A stretch of DNA of 36,029 nt, from assembly GCA_023250955.1 (NCBI GenBank), contig JAHEZQ010000039.1, positions 1 through 36,029 on the forward strand, read 5' to 3'. The stretch is from Melioribacter sp. (GTDB lineage: Bacteria > Bacteroidota > Ignavibacteria > Ignavibacteriales > Melioribacteraceae). This document shows positions 23,312-32,157 of the stretch, in pieces (the stretch's first letter is position 1; each line of letters begins with the position of its first letter). Below the pieces are notes generated by a model. That model was not told where the DNA came from, made no database searches, and saw only the letters and a program-made list of their open reading frames with translations. The position numbers and the translations under genes are program-made.

Positions 23312-24919
23312 TTATACATCCTGAACAGTAACCCAACCACTACCATCATATATTATGACTGCATAACCGTTTTGCTGACCACTACCAGTAAAAATTGTTT
23401 TATCATACAAAGTACCGCCGCCATTATCTTTTAATATTACGTGAAAATTTGACCCAGTAGCACTAACTTTATATATATAAAAATATATAATATCATTTAC
23501 AACTGCACCGGTATTTTGAAATGTGTAGGTTACATTTCCGCTTAATGCAGTATTTCTAAATACAAAAATACTTGCATTATTTATTGAATAATTCGTATTA
23601 GTTGCTGGAGTATTAAGTATTACACGAGGAACTTGTCTACCAGCTCCATTATTAACCATCTGTTTGTCTATTTGAGATGCTTGATAAATTCTTGTAGTAC
23701 CTAAAATTGCAATATTATCACTAACACCACCACCAAGATTCATACCGCCATTAAAATTAGCAAATGGACTGCAGCTAAATAACTCAGCTGCATTATTAAA
23801 TGTTACGCCTTCATTGAAAGTAGCATTTGATTTAACATTTAATAAATCAGTTGCATTATCTCCAATATTTACATCACCATTCATATCTACTTTGTAGTTC
23901 ATTATTACATCATCACCGAAAAATGCATCAGCCGTAAATGCACTTGTTCCGTTTATTGTAATAATATCAGCAGCAGAATCTCCAAGATTAACGTTTGTAT
24001 TTAAATATGTACCACCAGTTGAATATACGTTAAATTGAGAACCTCTAATATCAGTAGTAGCTGCATTTATTGTAAATAAATTTCCCGAATTAAAACCAAA
24101 TGTATAACTAGAACCATTAAAATTTAATACGTTTGAGCTGCCGCCTAAAGTAATTGTTCCAGAGCCAGTTGCAGAAATTCCAATAGAACTTCCAACTATA
24201 CTTGTTGCATTTCCGCTCTGCCCAAATGTATTATTTAACCAGCTATAATCTGCACCAAAGTCAGCATGCCAAACTCCAAAACCATCACAAACTAATGTCA
24301 TTACTTCATAATTTCTATTGAAAACTTTACTTGTAGTTGAATCAATTAAATCAAAACCATTAGCAGTAATTGTTATATTGTTACTAGAAGAATTTCCTTT
24401 TACATCTTTGAAAATATAAAATCGTCCAGCTGTAACTGTATTTGCTGCTGGTAAAGTAACTGTTATTGGATTTATTGAACAATCTATCTCGTAATAAACA
24501 TATGTATCAGCTGAATTAATCGTTGTAGTTGCGGAAATCGCTCTTACTGAATAAAATGTATTTGTTGAATTTATTGATGAACCATTTGTTAATTTAATTG
24601 GTATTCCAGAAGAATTATTAAAATACAAATTACCATTGAAAACATAAATTTGATTAATGTCTTGAGCTCCATTTAATATTACTCCAGAATTATTCATTCT
24701 ATATGAACGCGCATTGTTAACGTTATTTATATTAACCGGAAAATCTGCATTAATATTTAATCCAGCAACTGGGATTTTTACACCAAGTCCCGTAGTATGA
24801 TCATGAATATCAATTTTTTCTGCTAAAGCTGTATTGATCTCGTAAGCGTAGTCCTGCCCCGGTTCTGATCCTACCGATGGCAGAATCATATCCATATTTG
24901 GCGTCACAAATGTACTCAT
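23312..24919 (-). CDS. Tail fibre or baseplate-type protein
   Basis: 535 residues. The N-terminus MILPSVGSEPGQDYAYEINTALAEKIDIHDHTTGLGVKI (about 11-49) has the IDxHDHTxGxGv motif often found at the start of phage fibres. A central jelly-roll-like part follows (TVTLPAANTVTAGRFYIFKD at about 154-173) and then a Asn/Gly/Asp-rich repeated shaft (NVNLGDSAADIITING, VNIGDNATDLLNVKS, around 305-365). The C-terminal 100 residues are beta-rich. It overlaps the upstream GIY-YIG gene by ATGA. It may connect to the tail hub encoded next, unlike the distal fibre genes at 8301-14689. Confidence 0.7.
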   Translation of the reverse strand: MSTFVTPNMDMILPSVGSEPGQDYAYEINTALAEKIDIHDHTTGLGVKIPVAGLNINADFPVNINNVNNARSYRMNNSGVILNGAQDINQIYVFNGNLYFNNSSGIPIKLTNGSSINSTNTFYSVRAISATTTINSADTYVYYEIDCSINPITVTLPAANTVTAGRFYIFKDVKGNSSSNNITITANGFDLIDSTTSKVFNRNYEVMTLVCDGFGVWHADFGADYSWLNNTFGQSGNATSIVGSSIGISATGSGTITLGGSSNVLNFNGSSYTFGFNSGNLFTINAATTDIRGSQFNVYSTGGTYLNTNVNLGDSAADIITINGTSAFTADAFFGDDVIMNYKVDMNGDVNIGDNATDLLNVKSNATFNEGVTFNNAAELFSCSPFANFNGGMNLGGGVSDNIAILGTTRIYQASQIDKQMVNNGAGRQVPRVILNTPATNTNYSINNASIFVFRNTALSGNVTYTFQNTGAVVNDIIYFYIYKVSATGSNFHVILKDNGGGTLYDKTIFTGSGQQNGYAVIIYDGSGWVTVQDV

Positions 24920-25551
24920 GATATAACCTTTTTAAATATAAATTTATTTTTAATAGGAGTTACACGCTCTCCTCTTGTTTGTTTACCAATATCGCTTTTA
25001 TCACATTTTGTAATATCTGAAGCTTCTCTTATACTATTATATACAATTCCATCTTGATCTATTATTTTAACAGATGTATACGAATTACCAATCATTCTTT
25101 TTGCTGTTTTTTCTAATTGTAATTTATATTCTAGCGAATCTTTTCTTAAATTATGAGAATTTTTTATTGCTAATCTGTGTGATTTAGATATAATTTTTCC
25201 TTTATGAACTTCTGATACTTGTTTTTTCTGTTCATTGCTCATATTATAACCGCCAGTACCTTCACCGCCATCAGTTAAGTTCATTACAATATCTGGAGAA
25301 AATTTTCTAAACATTGCAATTACTTCAACTTCTGATTTTAGAACAGATTCAATTGTTTCATGTTGTTCTAATTCTGAAATATAGAAATTTTCTTTTCCAT
25401 ATTTTTTCATTGAATTATATAATTTATAATTCAAATGTTTTTTTGAATTTAATTTATAACAATGCTGTTTCCACCTTTTTTTAATATTTTTTGTAATACC
25501 AATATAAATATTATTATTCACACTATTAGTTATCATATATAAGTAAAACAT
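24916..25551 (-). CDS. GIY-YIG homing endonuclease inside the virion operon
   Basis: 211 residues. FYLYMITN at 2-9, IYIGITKN at 15-22 and KKRWKQH at 25-31 form the GIY-YIG core, and a glutamate in VLKSEVEVIAMF gives the expected metal ligand. A single NUMOD3-like motif (MSNEQKKQVSEVHKGK at about 104-119) precedes a NUMOD1-like helix-turn-helix (SIREASDITKCDKSDIGKQTRG at about 173-194). It sits between two structural genes with 8-bp and 4-bp junctions, the classic position of a free-standing homing endonuclease. It is only distantly related to the two GIY-YIG proteins near 2-4 kb, so it probably arrived separately. Confidence 0.88.
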   Translation of the reverse strand: MFYLYMITNSVNNNIYIGITKNIKKRWKQHCYKLNSKKHLNYKLYNSMKKYGKENFYISELEQHETIESVLKSEVEVIAMFRKFSPDIVMNLTDGGEGTGGYNMSNEQKKQVSEVHKGKIISKSHRLAIKNSHNLRKDSLEYKLQLEKTAKRMIGNSYTSVKIIDQDGIVYNSIREASDITKCDKSDIGKQTRGERVTPIKNKFIFKKVIS

Positions 25552-25558
25552 TTTCGCC

Positions 25559-25903
25559 TTAGTAAACTATTAAATCTATTTTCATTGTTCCGAGACTTTT
25601 TAATATTAACACTTTGTCCGGATTATTATTAACCGTATCACTTTCAAATATATCTGTAAAACCTTTTGAATCATATATTTTATGAACCCAATATCCAGAA
25701 TATTTATATCCAAGACCTGTATTTATAAAATTATCTTGCCCATTACCTTTAATATCAATTCCTTTAATTATATTTCCACCCAAATACGGAATTGAAGAAA
25801 TTTTATTAACAAGTTCTACTAAACCGTCTTGAAACAAATTAAAAGATTTAACTACATCAGTTTCTGCCTGAAATATAATCTTTTTTAATTTGTTGAAAAT
25901 CAT
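25559..25903 (-). CDS. Small podovirus neck/tail-associated protein
   Basis: 114 residues. The second half (NTGLGYKYSGYWVHKIYDSKGFTDIFES...PDKVLILKSLGTMKIDLIVY, about 57-114) follows a pattern common to small podovirus structural proteins: a G-L-G...G-W/Y-x-V start, then a strand pair and a final hydrophobic strand ending with an aromatic residue. Its start overlaps the adaptor gene by ATGA. It is probably a tail or neck component encoded beside the head-tail connector. The exact role is unknown. Confidence 0.6.
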   Translation of the reverse strand: MIFNKLKKIIFQAETDVVKSFNLFQDGLVELVNKISSIPYLGGNIIKGIDIKGNGQDNFINTGLGYKYSGYWVHKIYDSKGFTDIFESDTVNNNPDKVLILKSLGTMKIDLIVY

Positions 25904-26580
25904 CTATTCCACCAACCTAAACCACGATATTCAGCATCCTGCCAAGACCCAACTCTCTTAGGAATTGCATCATCTCTGTTTGTCATCATCTTAGTTATTC
26001 TCTGTTTAATCATTTCTAATTGAGCACCAAATACTGAAACGTCTGACTCTTCTTTAGCTAAACATTTAATTGATGCCGAAGTAATTATATAATCAACAAA
26101 CTTTTCTAAATCACTTCTTACATTAACATAACCGTCTAATAATGTTATATTTGGAATATACCATATTTTATATGTTCCAACAGCTTGTTCTGAAGGAATA
26201 AATCTAATATGATCTCCTTCCATATTATATTGAACATTGTTATAAATATTTTCATACAATATAGAAGGTGAATTATTATATTTATTTCTATCTTTAAACA
26301 TAAATCTCTGCAATGAATACCAGTTATTATTTGATATTTTTTTATCAACTCCTCTTAATTTATATAAATTGGGAGAAAAGTATAAAATATCACCAGAACC
26401 TAAAGTTAATTCCTGAGATGTTAAACTATAATCTTCAAAAGAATTAACTAAATAATCATAAAGTTCTTCATAACCTTGATTAATATATAAATCACATTCA
26501 TCATCAGTAACAAATTGAGAATTCTCCATATTTGTTCTGGAACGTACCTGCGATCTTAGTGTTTCTAAAGTTATTGCCAA
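25900..26580 (-). CDS. Head-tail adaptor protein
   Basis: 226 residues, starting with TTG at 26580 and an AGGAG site about 7 bases upstream. The N-terminus (LRSQVRSRTNMENSQFVTDDECDLYINQGYEELYDYLV, about 8-45) is the helical start typical of podovirus adaptors of the P22 gp4/connector type that bind below the portal. A middle strand region (RFIPSEQAVGTYKIWYIPNI) and a helical C-terminus follow (CLAKEESDVSVFGAQLEMIKQRI). It is the first gene after a strong hairpin that separates the capsid genes from the neck and tail genes. Confidence 0.7.
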   Translation of the reverse strand: MAITLETLRSQVRSRTNMENSQFVTDDECDLYINQGYEELYDYLVNSFEDYSLTSQELTLGSGDILYFSPNLYKLRGVDKKISNNNWYSLQRFMFKDRNKYNNSPSILYENIYNNVQYNMEGDHIRFIPSEQAVGTYKIWYIPNITLLDGYVNVRSDLEKFVDYIITSASIKCLAKEESDVSVFGAQLEMIKQRITKMMTNRDDAIPKRVGSWQDAEYRGLGWWNR

Positions 26581-26613
26581 AATAAATCTCCTATATGTTT
26601 ATGTTAAAATAAT

Positions 26614-26649
26614 GACGGGGAAATATAATTTTGTTTATATTTCCCCGTC
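26614..26649 (-). terminator. Hairpin between head and neck genes, possible terminator
   Basis: GACGGGGAAATATAA (26614-26628) and TTATATTTCCCCGTC (26635-26649) form a perfect 15-bp stem with a 6-base loop. On the minus strand the stem is followed by ATTATTTT, a modest T tract. It may end part of the transcripts from the capsid genes, or protect their 3' ends, lowering expression of the neck and tail genes. Confidence 0.65.
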
Positions 26650-26692
26650 CATAAAAATAGAGTTAATAAATCAACTCCATTATATAATAAAT

Positions 26693-26914
26693 TTATTCAG
26701 ACTCTTCTTCATCTTCATAACTATCACACATTTTTACAGACTTTTTGAAAGATTTTTTAAATCCTTCTTTATCATCAGATTTTAATGCATCAAATAAATC
26801 ATCCAAAGTTGAATCTAAAGTCATGTCTGATAATTTAGATTCTGATTTAGATTCTTCTACTTCTGAAGGTTTTTTTGATGCTAAAATCAATGCAGCTAAT
26901 TTAGGTTTATCCAT
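26693..26914 (-). CDS. Small acidic protein downstream of capsid genes
   Basis: 73 residues, rich in Asp, Glu, Ser and Lys, with DDLFDALKSDDKEGFKKSFKKSV at about 38-60 and an acidic end (YEDEEESE). The AKS..DKEGF..SF pattern resembles short helical proteins encoded just after capsid genes in many phages, of unknown function. AAAGGA lies upstream of the ATG. A strong hairpin follows about 45 bases downstream. Confidence 0.6.
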   Translation of the reverse strand: MDKPKLAALILASKKPSEVEESKSESKLSDMTLDSTLDDLFDALKSDDKEGFKKSFKKSVKMCDSYEDEEESE

Positions 26915-26932
26915 TTTATTTATTCCTTTATA

Positions 26933-27349
26933 TTAGGACCCAGCCGGAGCTACTGAATCTTTAACAAGTAAGGTAACATCAAAACCAGCATTAGCAGGTA
27001 AGTCAGTAGGAGTTGTTCCTGATAAAAATACGAATCTAACAGTTTGAGCAGCCCAACCAAGTGGTGCTACTGTTCCGCTAGTATTATGCCAAACAATTTC
27101 TGCCTCTAACCCAGTACGTACGTTTGGACTATGAACTGTTGCATTAAATGACAAGAATGCTGGATAAGCTTGATCTAACAAAAGATCATATGTACCAGCA
27201 GAAACACGACTAAATGTTCCACCAGCAAAATTACTAGAACCAATAGTTCCTACTGAATCGCTAGTAGTAGCATATCCATCAAGTAACGTGGTTTTTGTGT
27301 TCTGATTAAATATAAATTGATTTCTAAATGAATTTTTACTATTCGGCAT
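26933..27349 (-). CDS. Probable capsid decoration or minor head protein
   Basis: 138 residues, Thr/Ser/Ala/Gly-rich and beta-rich, with GTFSRVSAGTYDLLLDQAYPAFLSF at about 44-68 and AAQTVRFVFLSGT at about 100-112. The gene directly follows the major capsid gene, and a strong AAAAAAAGGA ribosome binding site precedes its ATG. This place and composition fit a decoration (cement) or head-fibre protein. It is separated from the capsid gene by a 200-bp spacer holding a long hairpin. Confidence 0.55.
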   Translation of the reverse strand: MPNSKNSFRNQFIFNQNTKTTLLDGYATTSDSVGTIGSSNFAGGTFSRVSAGTYDLLLDQAYPAFLSFNATVHSPNVRTGLEAEIVWHNTSGTVAPLGWAAQTVRFVFLSGTTPTDLPANAGFDVTLLVKDSVAPAGS

Positions 27350-27480
27350 ATTAATTCCTTTTTTTAAATAACGACAGTATCTTTAGCGAATTAATTAAAA
27401 CTCTAAATCAACGCAAAATTTAAAAATTTGATAAAATGAACCATTCAAATTATCATACTAAAATATCTTATTATTCATAT

Positions 27481-27541
27481 AAGAATCCCCGAAATATCTA
27501 ATAAAGAGTAAGCTTGAATTATTAGATATTCGGGGATTCTT
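27481..27541 (-). other. Long hairpin after the capsid gene
   Basis: AAGAATCCCCGAAATATCTAATAA (27481-27504) pairs with TTATTAGATATTCGGGGATTCTT (27519-27541) apart from one bulged A, giving a stem of about 23 bp and a 14-base loop. On the minus strand it lies 13 bases after the capsid stop codon and is not followed by a T tract. A processing or mRNA-stabilising site is therefore as likely as a terminator. Confidence 0.65.
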
Positions 27542-27553
27542 ATTTAGTTTTAA

Positions 27554-28780
27554 TTAGCCAACCGGAGTTAACTGAGTCGTAACGAAGTGAGACGGTTGTA
27601 ATACTCTAACCTGAGCATATGAGTAAATACGAACGTCAACACCATCCTGGCTATTTGAACGAAGATAAGGAATTCCATCCGTATCAAACATTTTCGGAGC
27701 CGGACCAGTTGAGTGAAGAAGAATATTCTTTGATTCAACCGTATAAGCACGATCTCCCGGGCACCAGATATCCTGAAGAACCGTTACAACTTGTTTCGGA
27801 CCTTGGATTTGAATACCACGGAAACCAACCTTGACATTATCAACATCAAGATCAATATATTGTACTTTGGAACCTAACGTACGAACCAAAGCAGTATACT
27901 GAACCGGATTAACTAACATAAAGTCAGGATTTCCACCGTTTTGTGAGCTCAAAAGTAATGAACTTAAGAGAGCGTCTTCAATATTCTGACCAGTAGCATC
28001 AAGTGAGTTACCATATAAACGTGAATCAACTGAACGATCTACGCCGAAGAAGCTTTCTGAAGGAGAAACTCCACCAAATGGAACCCAAGCATCCAAACCG
28101 CTCATACAAACACGGGTCGGAGTAGCACTGTTCTGACGATCACCATCACAGAATATCCAGTCACCATTTTGCGGTGAACCAGTAGCTGCAGAAATCGTAA
28201 TAGTACCTGTAGCACGATTAACAGAGTTAACAGTGACAGAAGTACCTGAACGAAGAACTGAAGAAGCCTGCGTTGAAGCGAATACAATCTTCATACCTTT
28301 TTCAAAGTTAAATGAAGAAGAAGCTAAACTTAAAGTAATCGTAGTACCAGTAATATTACCAATACGAGCAATATCACCCCAACCTGAACGGTAGAACTGA
28401 CGAGACATTGAATTTGAAAGTGAATTTAAAGCACCTTCAATTTCATAATCTAAAGCCTCAGTAAATGCACCTTTGTCATTTTTTGAAGCCTCAATCGTAC
28501 GGTTGTCAATTGAGCAGAAAGAGTAATCTTTAACCGTAGTGACTAAGAATGCTGAAGCTGAAGACGTTGAAGTCTGAGCTAAAGCAGTGCTAAAATCAGC
28601 TGAACGATTCTGCGGATTACCATATAAAGTCGGCTGTTTTGCATCCGAACCATAAAAATCTTCTCTGCGTTTAGCAATTGCCAAACCTGGACGATCGGTT
28701 AATACTAACTCCTGAATTTCATTCGGAGTATAAAGCTCCTTCATAATTGGAGCGAAAGTTGAATTCATATCTAAAGCCAT
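27554..28780 (-). CDS. Major capsid protein
   Basis: 408 residues. It directly follows the scaffold gene and is followed by a decoration-like gene. The sequence fits an HK97-fold shell protein: an N-terminal helical arm (MNSTFAPIMKELYTPNEIQELVL), an extended loop region, a central beta-rich insert (about 150-215, SGTSVTVNSVNRATGTITISA) and a C-terminal part with LLSSLLLSSQNGGNPDFMLVNPVQYTALV at about 268-296. AGGAT lies before the ATG. The gene has more G and C than most of the window, as often seen for the most highly expressed phage gene. No protease is encoded nearby, so maturation cleavage is doubtful. Confidence 0.85.
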   Translation of the reverse strand: MALDMNSTFAPIMKELYTPNEIQELVLTDRPGLAIAKRREDFYGSDAKQPTLYGNPQNRSADFSTALAQTSTSSASAFLVTTVKDYSFCSIDNRTIEASKNDKGAFTEALDYEIEGALNSLSNSMSRQFYRSGWGDIARIGNITGTTITLSLASSSFNFEKGMKIVFASTQASSVLRSGTSVTVNSVNRATGTITISAATGSPQNGDWIFCDGDRQNSATPTRVCMSGLDAWVPFGGVSPSESFFGVDRSVDSRLYGNSLDATGQNIEDALLSSLLLSSQNGGNPDFMLVNPVQYTALVRTLGSKVQYIDLDVDNVKVGFRGIQIQGPKQVVTVLQDIWCPGDRAYTVESKNILLHSTGPAPKMFDTDGIPYLRSNSQDGVDVRIYSYAQVRVLQPSHFVTTQLTPVG

Positions 28781-28808
28781 TGAAATATCCTATTAATTTA
28801 TTGCACGC

Positions 28809-29969
28809 TTATCGTTTTGAAGCTGCTGCAATTGCTCTTTGTATTCTATCCTCACGAGATTTATTCGAATTTATTGGATTAGATATACGAGCTGTGTTTG
28901 TGTTGGTTAGTGTACGTTTTTTAACCCCACTGTATATTGGCTGCTCGGGATTTTCATTGGCTCTTAGTGTCGTTTCATTTGAATTAACTTCTTTGGATTT
29001 TTCTTCAGCCTTTACAGCTTCTGCTTTTTCCTCTGCAATTAATTTAAGTGTCTTTGCTTGATTTTTCGCTCTCTCATAAAAGAAATCATTTACCATTTTT
29101 GCTGCAGTTGGAATATCCATCACTTTGTGACCCGGTTTTGAACCGTTGATTTTCCAATCTTCATCAATTACGTTAAATACCTCATCATGAGCATCAAATA
29201 GCTCTATTGATTTATATACCTCATTATTACTATTTAAATATGTTTTAATTTCATTTTTAAAGTTATTAATAAATTGTTTCTCTTTTTCTGTTTCTTTATT
29301 TTTTTCAGCTTCCTCAGCTTTTAATTTCTCTTCTTCACGTTCTTTATTAAATTTCTGCTCAAATCTCTTTTGTTTATATTCGGCAGATTCGCCTTTAATA
29401 TAATAATCAGCTAATTCACTAATACCTAAATTAAAATGTTTTTCAATAAATTCTAATATTGCTCCAGGTCCACCATCTTTTAATTCTCCAACTTCTTTTT
29501 GAATTTGAGCGGCTTTTTGAATATCTTCCTCATGAACTTTCTTTTCAGAAGTCCATTTAGCTTTCTCTGCCTCAATTTCTTTTTTGGCATTTTCTTTCTC
29601 AACCTGAATACGCTTTTCCTGCTTTAATAAGTTAGCAAGACGCTCTGATACCTTTTCATCTTCAGGTTTATCAGTTTTCTTTTCCTCAGACTTTTTATCT
29701 TCAGCTTTAACTTCTTCCGGTTTTTTATCTTCATCTTCTTTCGATTTAACTTCAGAATCTACCTTTACTTCAGGTTTCTTATCCTCAACTTTAACTTCAG
29801 GTTCAGTTTTATTTTCAATAACCTGATTTCCTTCTGTTAATGTTACACTTTTAACAGGTTTTAATGTAGTTTCTGATAGTATACTTTTTGCAACAGATCC
29901 TCCAATTGTTCCTTTATTGGCGTCCGGTGCTGATATTGATGCTGATGGTGAATGTTCGATCGGGTCCAT
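28809..29969 (-). CDS. Capsid scaffold protein
   Basis: 386 residues, extremely charged. Residues of about 50-110 alternate Lys/Glu/Asp/Val/Pro and are probably disordered. Long coiled-coil segments lie at about 110-165 and 200-240. A globular helical part follows (AHDEVFNVIDEDW, DIPTAAKMVNDFFYERAKNQAKTLK), and a basic end (SREDRIQRAIAAASKR) matches the usual capsid-binding C-terminus of scaffolds. AGGAGA precedes the ATG. Its place between portal and capsid genes makes the assignment strong although no sequence family is recognised. Confidence 0.8.
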   Translation of the reverse strand: MDPIEHSPSASISAPDANKGTIGGSVAKSILSETTLKPVKSVTLTEGNQVIENKTEPEVKVEDKKPEVKVDSEVKSKEDEDKKPEEVKAEDKKSEEKKTDKPEDEKVSERLANLLKQEKRIQVEKENAKKEIEAEKAKWTSEKKVHEEDIQKAAQIQKEVGELKDGGPGAILEFIEKHFNLGISELADYYIKGESAEYKQKRFEQKFNKEREEEKLKAEEAEKNKETEKEKQFINNFKNEIKTYLNSNNEVYKSIELFDAHDEVFNVIDEDWKINGSKPGHKVMDIPTAAKMVNDFFYERAKNQAKTLKLIAEEKAEAVKAEEKSKEVNSNETTLRANENPEQPIYSGVKKRTLTNTNTARISNPINSNKSREDRIQRAIAAASKR

Positions 29970-30012
29970 TTTGTCTCCTATTTTTATGGATGATTAATTA
30001 TCTTGTTAATTA

Positions 30013-31899
30013 TTATTGTGTCGGAAGTAATGCGCTCTGTGGTGCCGCTCCTCCAACAGCCATTCCTGGCATTTGCGGCATTGCTGGTAATTGTGGAGGT
30101 GGCGGAGGATTAGCTACACTAATTAATTCCTTACAATCTCCTATGAAGTTTCTTAATAACTCCATATTCTTTTCCGGTACATCTCCTTGAACTTTAGCAT
30201 TCAAATAAGCCGAAACTCCTTGCTGAATTGCTAATGTCAAATTCATATATGGATCTGCTACTGCTGGTTTTCCATCTTCCAACATTTGCTGAATTAATAA
30301 ATTTGTATCATTTAGAGATGCATTTTGAATACTCATAAATTGTTCCAAATCAGGCATATCAAGCAAGGATAATGCATATTCTTTGGGAATAAAATTGGCT
30401 TGCATTAATTGTACAATCGTTGAAAGCTTGCCAGCAGGAGTTGAAGGAAGTAATGAAACCGGGAATCCTCTCATTGAGTATTCATCCTCATCCATTGATA
30501 CTTTCTTCCAATCAAGTTTCTTAATAAATTTAGAACCAACAACTTTTACAGTTATATTGGATTTCTCTTCATAACAATCTCTGGAAAAATCAATCATAAT
30601 TTTGCCAAGATCTAAGAACATTTTTTCATACATTAAAGCAGATAAAGCCATTCTTTCTGTTTGAATATCTTCGTATGTTGACATTGCAATACCAGAACTC
30701 AACTCTTTTGGCTTCTCAGACATGGCAGATAATTGAGAAACGCCACAAATTTCATAACAACGATTATAAAGTGTATCAACATGTCTATAAATCTCTGGAG
30801 AAATAGCTGCTGGAGTTGATTGACTTGGAGGAGTTCCTGTATAAGTAATAATATCTCCAATTCCACCATTAATTAAAGCATCATCAGATACTGCTGAACC
30901 AGCTTCTATAAAATAACGAGGAGTTGCCATTCTTTCTTGCGCAATTTCAATCATTCTTAATAATTTATTAATAGCTAATTGTGAACCGGCTAACTCTTCA
31001 GCTAATCCAGAACCCCAAAAACCCATAGTTTTTGGACACCAGCGGTAAAATACAAATGGAAAATAAGTTTTTGTATAAGAATCTGACTGTAACGTACAAT
31101 TATCTATACAAATTGCATGTCTTCCATCTTCAGCTTTTGGACCTGAGGCTAAATGCCACGATTCAACAACCATAACCATATCTGGAGGAACTACGTTATT
31201 TTGCAAAGTAGCATTGAAAGTTCTAGCTGATTCAATTTGATCTTTAAATTTAGGAAACATCTCCTTTAACTGATCTCTTTGAGTTAATTTGCGGCGATGA
31301 ATTTGCTGTGGAGATTCATAAATACCTTCAGCTTCATCAATAATTAATTCAGAAACTAATACTCTTTCACATTTAATATTATTATCTTCTGAAATATAAA
31401 CGTAAACAGCTCCAGTTCCAAATTTACAAGCGTCAGAAAAAGCTCTTGCACAAACCTGATAAGCATTTGTTAAATCAAATAATCCTTCTAAATACTGCGT
31501 AAGATTTTTCGCTTTTTGCTGTAATTTAAATGATCCTTTTTCTGTGACAAATTCGACTTTAGGTCTTGACTTGGAGATTTTATTGCATACAGTGTCAATA
31601 CAGGATTTGACTACATTCCAAGTAGGACGAGTTGAAACTGTACTATTATTAGAAGTAAATGATTCATAAAAACCCAATGCATAAGACATTACATCCAAAT
31701 TCTCATATAATCTAGCAAATTGAATATTTTTAAGATGTCTAGTTGATTGAGTATCTCTTAATTTATCTACTATTCCAAAAACGGAAACATAAATATCTGC
31801 CTCTTTATCAAGCCACCATTTAGATTTAGCTTGAGCGTTTGTAGATTTGGTTGTTCCAATTCTACCTTTTTTTGGAGTTGGGGTTTTTTCAAATGACAT
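30013..31899 (-). CDS. Portal protein
   Basis: 628 residues. It lies between the large terminase and the scaffold gene. The protein has the podovirus portal pattern: an N-terminal DKLRDTQSTRHLKNIQFARLYENLDVMSYA (about 46-75), RPTWNVVKSCIDTVCNKISKSRPKVEF at about 91-117, a crown and stem part with MGFWGSGLAEELAGSQLAINKLLRMI at about 292-317, and a Pro-rich C-terminal tail (NPPPPPQLPAMPQMPG). The dodecamer would form the DNA channel at one capsid vertex, the docking site for terminase and later for the adaptor. The ATG at 31899 has a GGTGGA site upstream. Confidence 0.85.
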   Translation of the reverse strand: MSFEKTPTPKKGRIGTTKSTNAQAKSKWWLDKEADIYVSVFGIVDKLRDTQSTRHLKNIQFARLYENLDVMSYALGFYESFTSNNSTVSTRPTWNVVKSCIDTVCNKISKSRPKVEFVTEKGSFKLQQKAKNLTQYLEGLFDLTNAYQVCARAFSDACKFGTGAVYVYISEDNNIKCERVLVSELIIDEAEGIYESPQQIHRRKLTQRDQLKEMFPKFKDQIESARTFNATLQNNVVPPDMVMVVESWHLASGPKAEDGRHAICIDNCTLQSDSYTKTYFPFVFYRWCPKTMGFWGSGLAEELAGSQLAINKLLRMIEIAQERMATPRYFIEAGSAVSDDALINGGIGDIITYTGTPPSQSTPAAISPEIYRHVDTLYNRCYEICGVSQLSAMSEKPKELSSGIAMSTYEDIQTERMALSALMYEKMFLDLGKIMIDFSRDCYEEKSNITVKVVGSKFIKKLDWKKVSMDEDEYSMRGFPVSLLPSTPAGKLSTIVQLMQANFIPKEYALSLLDMPDLEQFMSIQNASLNDTNLLIQQMLEDGKPAVADPYMNLTLAIQQGVSAYLNAKVQGDVPEKNMELLRNFIGDCKELISVANPPPPPQLPAMPQMPGMAVGGAAPQSALLPTQ

Positions 31900-31902
31900 A
31901 TA

Positions 31903-32145
31903 TTATTCCACCGCTAAGTATAAATCTGGGTCAGCAAAAATTGAATCCTCCACAAACTCTGGATTCTTTAAATCTTTTTTCAACTTATCTTGTTTTTTAT
32001 CTTTTTTAATAATTGGTACGGATTTAATAATTAAATCATGTTTAGATTTAGTTATTTTAATGCCAGAATATTCTAAGCTATCCAACTTGTGCTTATTTAA
32101 TATTTTGCAAAGTGATTCAATTAGTTCTAAATTAGCATCATCCAT
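31903..32145 (-). CDS. Hypothetical small protein between terminase and portal
   Basis: 80 residues. A helical start (MDDANLELIESLCKILNKHKL) is followed by a strand pair (YSGIKITKSKHDLIIKS), then a Lys/Asp-rich segment and an acidic end (EDSIFADPDLYLAVE). There is no membrane segment. AAGGA stands 9 bases before the ATG. Small genes in this position are common in podoviruses and their function is usually unknown. Regulation of packaging is one possibility suggested only by position. Confidence 0.6.
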   Translation of the reverse strand: MDDANLELIESLCKILNKHKLDSLEYSGIKITKSKHDLIIKSVPIIKKDKKQDKLKKDLKNPEFVEDSIFADPDLYLAVE

Positions 32146-32157
32146 ATAATTAATTCC

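Noticed and set aside
27619-27834. Rightward frame inside the capsid gene
   Set aside because: It is a shadow of the strongly supported capsid frame and has no start signal.
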